Positions 58,207 to 64,000 of a stretch of DNA of 64,000 nucleotides are shown one piece after another (position 1 is the stretch's first letter; each line of letters starts with the position of its first letter). Under the pieces are notes generated by a model. It was not told the DNA's origin and did no database searches. It was given only the letters and a program-made list of their open reading frames with translations. The stretch comes from Massilia sp. BJB1822. GTDB taxonomy: Bacteria > Pseudomonadota > Gammaproteobacteria > Burkholderiales > Burkholderiaceae_D. The stretch lies in NCBI RefSeq assembly GCF_013369485.1, contig NZ_JABWEB010000005.1, forward strand, positions 310,001 through 374,000. Direction: 5' to 3'. A program made the position numbers and the translations under genes.

Positions 58207-59070
58207 ATGAATAGAATACGGAACATATTCTCTGGACCCGCGGTAAAGGTTGCCGTCATCCAGCTCTGTATTTTGCACAATCAAACCGAAAAGAATCTGG
58301 AAGCTGCGGTCAAGCTGATCCGCGAAGCGGCGGGGACGGGGGCGAACATCGTCTGCCTGCCGGCGACCTTTGCCACTGGCATCAACTTTCCCTCTCTGAA
58401 GCGGGATGCGCAAGCAGCCGACGGGCCTATCGTCAGCACCCTGCGAACGCTGGCCGCATCGCTCGGCATTGCGCTCGTATTCGGCTTGCTCGAACGGGAT
58501 GGCAACGATATCTACGATGCCGCTTTCTATATAGACGAATCCGGCGCAATTGCCGGCAGCTATAGGCGAAACAGTATCTGGGAAGGCGAACGCGCCTATA
58601 TCTCGCGCGGCACTCCGGCCCCTTTGATCGAAACCCGGCATGGCAAAATCGGATTACTGGTGAGTTACGATGTTCGTTTCCCGGAGGCATCTAGGAGATA
58701 CTTTGCGGAGAATGCCGACATCATTATCTGCGTAGCCAGTCTTTTCCATATTTATGGCTTTGCCGTTGAATCCCTATGCCGCGCGCGGGCCGCTGATAAT
58801 GCCTGCTATTTCGTTTTTGCTAGTTGTATTGGGGAAAATGGTTTTGCAATGTTGGAATATATGGGCGGCAGCCTGATTGCCGACGGCACGGTAATGAAAG
58901 TCGACCAGAACCGGGAATTGGACGTGCTCGCCCACGCCGGCCAGCAGCAGGAAATCGTGCAGGCTGAGCTGTTAATCGGCCGCAAGAAGAAAATCGGCAA
59001 GGAGCTGCCTTATCAAGCCGATTATGTGGCGAACTGGCAGCCGCCGCTGCGCGGGCAATTGCAGGCATGA
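58207..59070 (+). CDS. Nitrilase-fold protein lacking all three catalytic residues
   Basis: A 287-residue member of the carbon-nitrogen hydrolase superfamily, recognised from VAVIQL, NIVCLPATFATG, AGSYRR and VSYDVRFPE. The catalytic Glu-Lys-Cys triad is gone: Ala53 replaces Glu, Arg121 replaces Lys and Ser153 replaces Cys. The fold is intact end to end (MGGSLIADG near the C-terminus), so it is a pseudo-enzyme and not a damaged gene. The DNA is more AT-rich than its neighbours. It opens the operon and its stop overlaps the ABC permease gene (ATGA). A binding or scaffold role is inferred. Confidence 0.82.
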   Translation: MNRIRNIFSGPAVKVAVIQLCILHNQTEKNLEAAVKLIREAAGTGANIVCLPATFATGINFPSLKRDAQAADGPIVSTLRTLAASLGIALVFGLLERDGNDIYDAAFYIDESGAIAGSYRRNSIWEGERAYISRGTPAPLIETRHGKIGLLVSYDVRFPEASRRYFAENADIIICVASLFHIYGFAVESLCRARAADNACYFVFASCIGENGFAMLEYMGGSLIADGTVMKVDQNRELDVLAHAGQQQEIVQAELLIGRKKKIGKELPYQADYVANWQPPLRGQLQA

Positions 59071-59858
59071 GCGATATCGTGCAAAGCCGCATCGGCGCGG
59101 GCCGCCTCTGGCTGATCGATCTGTACCGCCAGGTCTACTGGGATATGGTGCAATTCTTCCGCTATCGCCTGATCGTCGTCTCCACCATGCTGACCTCGGT
59201 GTCCATGGTGCTGGCTTTCGGCTTCGGCACTTCCCATGTGCCGGCGGTGGGGCAGGGCGGAGCCAGCTATTTCGCCTTTGTCCTGCCCGGCATCGTCGGC
59301 GTGGGCATCATGTTCAGCTGCACCTACACCATCGGCTACGCCTTCATCGTCGACCACAACCGGCGCGCGATGGAGGATATCGTCCTCTCGCCCCTGTCTT
59401 ACGGCGGCTTCCTGCTGGGGCGGCTGATCGGGATGATGCTCAAATGTTCCCTGCAGTTTGTCGCGGTCCTCGCGCTGGCGGCGTGGATGTTCGGCGTCCA
59501 GGTGGGCTTGCCCGGGCGCCTGCTGCTCGGCTTTGCCAGCGCCTGCGTGTTCTTCGCCGGTTTCGGCATCGTGGTGAGCTGCTTTACCAACGAAATCTCG
59601 TTCGCCAGCGTGGTGAATCTGGTGCTGATACCGCTGACCTATATCTGCGGGGTCTTCTTCCCGCTGGAAAATTTCGGCGCGGGCCGGACGCTGATCGCGT
59701 GGCTGCCGCTATCGGCCCAGATTGATGTGCTGCGCTCGGCCATTGCGGGCCAGGCCAGCACCAGCTTCGCTTACAGCCTGGCTTTGTCGCTCGGCTATGC
59801 CTTGATCATGATGGGAGTCGCGCTCTATGTTTTCAAGAACCGTGTCACCCGCCGCTAA
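59067..59858 (+). CDS. ABC-2 type transporter permease
   Basis: A 263-residue inner-membrane protein with six predicted helices, including VLPGIVGVGIMFSCTYTIG and LVLIPLTYICGVFFPLENF, the latter the ABC-2/NodJ-type signature. With the following ATPase it should export a molecule made by this operon. It starts inside the stop of the nitrilase-fold gene and overlaps the ATPase gene by 32 bases. Confidence 0.9.
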   Translation: MSDIVQSRIGAGRLWLIDLYRQVYWDMVQFFRYRLIVVSTMLTSVSMVLAFGFGTSHVPAVGQGGASYFAFVLPGIVGVGIMFSCTYTIGYAFIVDHNRRAMEDIVLSPLSYGGFLLGRLIGMMLKCSLQFVAVLALAAWMFGVQVGLPGRLLLGFASACVFFAGFGIVVSCFTNEISFASVVNLVLIPLTYICGVFFPLENFGAGRTLIAWLPLSAQIDVLRSAIAGQASTSFAYSLALSLGYALIMMGVALYVFKNRVTRR

Positions 59859-60822
59859 TACGGCCGGCGCCCAACCCGCATCCGGCGCGGTACCGGTGCT
59901 GGAGGTGCGCGGCCTGGGCGCGGCGGTCAACGGCCACTTTGCCATCGCCGAGGTTGAATTCAGCCTGGGCCGCGGCGAGACCCTGGCCATCGTCGGCCGC
60001 AACGGTTCGGGAAAGTCTTCGCTGCTGCGCCTGCTGTCCGGCCTGGCCGCGCCGGACGTGGGAACGGTGCGCATCGCCGGCCACGCCAGCACCGACTGGC
60101 AGCGCACGGCGCCGCACCTGGGACTGGTGCAGCAGGCGAAGGAGATGCCGTCGCACACCACGGTCGGCGACTATGTGCTGCAGCAGATCGATCTGCGCCG
60201 CGCGCGCCGCGACGCCGCACCGCGCCTGCTGGCCATGGCTGGTTTAAGCGATTTCCTCAAGCACGAGGTGACGGCGCTGTCCGGCGGCAACCGCCGCAAG
60301 CTGCAGATCCTGTGCGCGCTGGCGCACGGTCCCGAGGTCTTGCTGGCCGACGAGCCTTGCGCCGGCCTGGACGCGCAGTTCCAGAGCGAAGTGATGGCTT
60401 ATCTGAACGAACTCAAGCAGCAGCTGGGGATGAGCATGGTCATCGTCACCCACCATCTGGACGAGGTCGAGGCGCTGGCCGATCTGGTCGGCGTGATGGA
60501 TGGCGGCCGTCTGGTCCGTCTCGCGCGGCGCGGCGAGGGCGGCCGGTCGGAGGGCGCCAGCCTGGCGCTCGACTTCGACGACCCGGACCTGGTGGCGCAG
60601 CAGTGGAGCCGGCTGTCCGGAATGCTGCACGCCCTGCCGTGGACGCTCGATGCGCGGCGCGAGGGCAGCCAGGTGCGGCTGTATTGCCGCAGCGGGGAAG
60701 CCGCGCTGCTGGCGAAGACGGTCGGTGCGCTGGCCGAGCACGAAATTCATTTGCGCAACATCAGGTGGGGAGAACCCGGAATGAAGGAGTTGATCCGGGC
60801 CAGCGGTATGGGCGATCGCTAG
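59827..60822 (+). CDS. ABC transporter ATP-binding protein (exporter type)
   Basis: A 331-residue ATPase: Walker A GRNGSGKSS near residue 58, signature LSGGNRRK, Walker B VLLADEPCAGLD, switch His in IVTHHLDE. The ATPase part ends near residue 225; about 100 extra residues follow (DFDDPDLVAQQWSRLSGM onward), a C-terminal regulatory domain. It is the partner of the overlapping ABC-2 permease. The chosen ATG overlaps the permease end. Confidence 0.9.
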   Translation: MFSRTVSPAANTAGAQPASGAVPVLEVRGLGAAVNGHFAIAEVEFSLGRGETLAIVGRNGSGKSSLLRLLSGLAAPDVGTVRIAGHASTDWQRTAPHLGLVQQAKEMPSHTTVGDYVLQQIDLRRARRDAAPRLLAMAGLSDFLKHEVTALSGGNRRKLQILCALAHGPEVLLADEPCAGLDAQFQSEVMAYLNELKQQLGMSMVIVTHHLDEVEALADLVGVMDGGRLVRLARRGEGGRSEGASLALDFDDPDLVAQQWSRLSGMLHALPWTLDARREGSQVRLYCRSGEAALLAKTVGALAEHEIHLRNIRWGEPGMKELIRASGMGDR

Positions 60823-60880
60823 CCGTGTGCAGGGCGGTCGAAACATCGGACAGGCGTTTAGAAAACCAGGAGGAGGGACT

Positions 60881-62200
60881 GTGAACAGCAATAGCCGCGA
60901 TTTGCCATTTTGGAAGGAATATCCTGAGCGGGACAGCGAGTGGGTCCGGCAGTATCCGACCAAGCACGTTGCCGTGTGCGAAGAAGATGTGTTCCGCAAG
61001 GCGCCCATGGGCTTCTACGTCCACATTCCGTTTTGCAATCGTCTGTGCTTCAGCTGTCCCTACATCAAGCACCAGACCGACAAGAGCGTCACCCAGCGCT
61101 ATGTCGATGCCCTGAAGAAGGAAATGTCGAACTATGCTGCCCGCCCCTATGTGCAGGAGCACCAGCTGACGGTGGGCTATATCGGCGGCGGCACCCCGAC
61201 CGCCCTCAGCACGGATCAGCTGGTGGACTTGCTGACCCATATGAAGGCCGTGTTCGACATGAAACCGGGCCTGGAGATTTCCACCGAGTCGACCCCGCTC
61301 GATATCTCGGAACAGAAGGCCAGCGCCTTGCTCGCGCATGGCGTGAACCGCATCAGCCTGGGCGTGCAAACCTTCATCGACCAGGAGCTGGAAGACCTGG
61401 GCCGGGCCGGCAACGCGGCCATGATCATCGACGCCATCAAGATGCTGCAGCGCATCGGCGTACCGCGCATCAATATCGACCTGATGCACGGCCTCAACGG
61501 CCAGACCATGGAGAGCTGGCACCAGAGCCTGCAGACCGCGGTCGACCTGGGCGTCTCCAGCGTGTCCTTCTATACCTATATGGAATTCGCCCAGATCAGC
61601 ACCAAGCGGCGCAAGCTGCCGCCCGTGCCGCCGCGCGAGATGGTCGACGAGATGTTCATCTACGCCGCCGAATTCCTGACCCGCAACGGCTACGAAGGCT
61701 ATTTCGGCGACTGCTTCGCCTTGCCGGGCCAGCGGCCGGCTTATGGCAGCGTCACCTGGACCGAAGAGATGCCCATCATCCCGATGGGACCGACGGCCAC
61801 CGGCCACTTGAAGGATTACTGGTACTTCAACGAACCCAGCATCGAACTGTATATCGATGCCATCAATGAGGGCCGCCTGCCGATCGCCATGGGCAAGCAG
61901 ATCACCGCCGACGAAGCGCTGCGCCGCGCCGTCATGCTGGGCATTAAGTCCTCGCGCCTGGACCGCAAGCGCTTCGTGGAATTGCACGGGGTCGACTTCG
62001 CCCAGCTGTTCCCGGCGGAAATCGCCGATCTGGAAGCGAAGGGGCTGGTGCGCCTGACCGACGAGGCGATGGAAGTGGTGGGACCGAAGGGCTGGTACTA
62101 CATGGACAACATCTCCAAAGCTTTCTATTCGCAGGAATACCGGCGCTATCCGCAGCACCTGGGCGCCAATATTTCCCCCTTCATCATCAAGGCCGCCTGA
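60881..62200 (+). CDS. Radical SAM enzyme, HemN/HemW-like
   Basis: A 439-residue radical SAM protein with the HemN-type motif YVHIPFCNRLCFSCPY (Cx3Cx2C binding the 4Fe-4S cluster) near residue 50, then YIGGGTPTALS, ISTESTPLDIS and ISLGVQTF. The C-terminal HemN-like domain is present (TADEALRRAVMLGIKSSRL). No heme genes are nearby and the fourth Cys common in HemN is absent, so coproporphyrinogen oxidase is unlikely; such enzymes in biosynthetic clusters do methylations, cyclopropanations or other C-radical steps. The start is GTG with AGGAGGGACT 4-10 bases upstream. Confidence 0.9.
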   Translation: MNSNSRDLPFWKEYPERDSEWVRQYPTKHVAVCEEDVFRKAPMGFYVHIPFCNRLCFSCPYIKHQTDKSVTQRYVDALKKEMSNYAARPYVQEHQLTVGYIGGGTPTALSTDQLVDLLTHMKAVFDMKPGLEISTESTPLDISEQKASALLAHGVNRISLGVQTFIDQELEDLGRAGNAAMIIDAIKMLQRIGVPRINIDLMHGLNGQTMESWHQSLQTAVDLGVSSVSFYTYMEFAQISTKRRKLPPVPPREMVDEMFIYAAEFLTRNGYEGYFGDCFALPGQRPAYGSVTWTEEMPIIPMGPTATGHLKDYWYFNEPSIELYIDAINEGRLPIAMGKQITADEALRRAVMLGIKSSRLDRKRFVELHGVDFAQLFPAEIADLEAKGLVRLTDEAMEVVGPKGWYYMDNISKAFYSQEYRRYPQHLGANISPFIIKAA

Positions 62201-62221
62201 GCGCGCAAGGAGCAGAGCAAG

Positions 62222-62929
62222 ATGGTCAATGCAACCCTGTTTGATCTGGACCACCGTGTCCCGCAAAGCAAGCCGTTTTCGGTGATCGACGAAGTGCGCA
62301 GCTACGATCTGGGCATGCGCAAGTCGGCCCTGGTGGCCTACCTGAAGCCGGCCAAGCGCATCCTGAGCTATTGCAACGAGAATACGCGCGACCTGTTCGA
62401 GGTCGGCACCGGCACCGGCCTGCTGTCGCTGTATCTGGGCGGCAAGCGGCCCGAGCACATCATTTCCAGCATCGAGGAAAACGTCACCCTGCTCGAAGTG
62501 GCCGAAGAAAACCTGAGCCTGAGCGTCTGGTGTTCCGCGCCCAGCAATATCGAGTTCGAGCTGTGCAAGCTGAACAAGTTCCCCGCGGCCGATGCCAGCG
62601 CCGACATCGTCTATTCGTTCTCGTCCCTGCACCTGTGGCGGCGTCCGGTCGAAACCTTGAAGGAGATCGGCCGCATCTGCAAGCCGGGCGGCGTGGTGCT
62701 GCTGTTCGATACCAACCGCCTGGCGGAAGAGGGCCATATCACCTTCGTCCTGCAATTCGTCAAGGAGGGCGCCAACGAGTTCATGGATTCCTTGCGCGCT
62801 TCCTACAGCCCGCAAGAGGTCAAAGGCCTGCTGGCCGAGGCCGGGCTGGCGCACTGGCACGTCTATGAGGACGAACTCGGCCTGGTGGTCTCCTCGGTCG
62901 TGCTGGACGACCTGGAGGAAGTCAAATGA
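62222..62929 (+). CDS. Class I SAM-dependent methyltransferase
   Basis: A 235-residue protein with motif I DLFEVGTGTGLLSLYLGG near residue 60, an acidic residue after it in SSIEEN, and post-I motifs ADIVYSFSSLHLW and LKEIGRICKPGGVVLLFD. It methylates an unknown substrate, presumably in the route built by the radical SAM enzyme. AAGGAG lies 9 bases before the ATG, and the stop overlaps the next small gene (ATGA). Confidence 0.9.
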   Translation: MVNATLFDLDHRVPQSKPFSVIDEVRSYDLGMRKSALVAYLKPAKRILSYCNENTRDLFEVGTGTGLLSLYLGGKRPEHIISSIEENVTLLEVAEENLSLSVWCSAPSNIEFELCKLNKFPAADASADIVYSFSSLHLWRRPVETLKEIGRICKPGGVVLLFDTNRLAEEGHITFVLQFVKEGANEFMDSLRASYSPQEVKGLLAEAGLAHWHVYEDELGLVVSSVVLDDLEEVK

Positions 62930-63113
62930 ACGGCCAGCCCCGGACCTGCGAGCAAATATTGGTCGACTGCCTTGAGAAAGCGCTGATGGCCTTGGGACAG
63001 TCTGCCGCGATGAATTTTCTGGGGCCGCTATGGTATGTCGATGAGGAGCAGCGCGAGGCGCCGCCGGCATCGGATGCCACTTTGAACGACACTCACCACA
63101 CCGGGACTGCCTC

Positions 63114-63117
<4 letters not shown>
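62926..63117 (+). CDS. 63-residue protein of unknown function in the radical SAM operon
   Basis: Overlaps the methyltransferase stop and the second nitrilase-fold start, so it is translated in the same chain of coupled genes. It has two cysteines (TCEQILVDCLEKAL), a helical N-terminal half, a hydrophobic MNFLGPLWYVDEEQ centre and a polar tail. It could be a precursor peptide or a small structural partner; no leader/core signature is seen. Confidence 0.65.
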
Positions 63118-63980
<863 letters not shown>

Positions 63981-63990
63981 TAGGCCCATC

Positions 63991-64000
63991 ATGCGCGTTC
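63991..64000 (+). CDS. Start of a further operon gene, cut by the window edge
   Basis: An ATG with codons MRV follows the second nitrilase-fold stop by 10 bases. Only 10 bases are inside the window, so no product can be named. Confidence 0.3.

Noticed and set aside
60881-62200. Coproporphyrinogen oxidase hemN or chaperone hemW
   Set aside because: Cys motif and gene context differ from both; only the general HemN-like architecture is shared.

Overview
The window is about 64 kb of GC-rich chromosome from a betaproteobacterium, most likely in the Oxalobacteraceae (Massilia/Duganella/Janthinobacterium type). The evidence is the fixed order ilvN-ilvC ... pssA-leuA ... rpsO-pnp ... quinone oxidoreductase-tpiA-secG-tRNA-Leu-nuoA-N-DUF2818-NUDIX, a Gram-negative cell envelope (porins, lipoproteins, LamB-type porin) and dense forward and reverse genes with strong GC3 bias. 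Gene identities come from reading translations and motifs; no database search was possible.

Layout. 1-9.7 kb: branched-chain amino acid and phospholipid core (ilvN end, ilvC, pssA, leuA), with a PafA-like phosphatase and a SIMPL protein lying between ilvC and pssA, then rpsO and pnp. 9.8-36.8 kb: about 27 kb of accessory DNA between pnp and the quinone oxidoreductase gene. It holds a HigBA toxin-antitoxin pair, several orphan genes, an S41 peptidase, a chemoreceptor, a dicarboxylate uptake operon (symporter, porin, DctB, DctD) with a recognisable sigma-54 promoter, and a sugar ABC transporter operon (LamB porin, binding protein, two permeases, ATPase). That operon is divergent from a second binding-protein-like gene that shares an operon with a response regulator and sensor kinase. 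Small unknown membrane proteins, a DUF2807 protein and a Sel1-repeat protein follow. 36.9-57 kb: core again, with the quinone oxidoreductase, tpiA, secG, tRNA-Leu(GAG), the complete 14-gene complex I operon nuoA-N, a DUF2818 protein, a NUDIX hydrolase, a small HExxH protein, ispD and ispF. 57.4-58.2 kb: a gene-poor stretch with apparent relics of a BrnT/BrnA toxin-antitoxin module.

58.2 kb to the right edge: a tightly coupled operon that I cannot match to a known pathway. It encodes a nitrilase-fold protein, an ABC-2 permease, an ABC ATPase, a HemN-like radical SAM enzyme, a class I methyltransferase, a 63-residue protein and a second nitrilase-fold protein. Both nitrilase-fold proteins lack the catalytic cysteine and have arginine in place of the catalytic lysine; the first also lacks the catalytic glutamate. 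A radical SAM/methyltransferase biosynthesis and export system with two pseudo-nitrilases is the best candidate here for an undescribed system. The operon appears to continue past the window.
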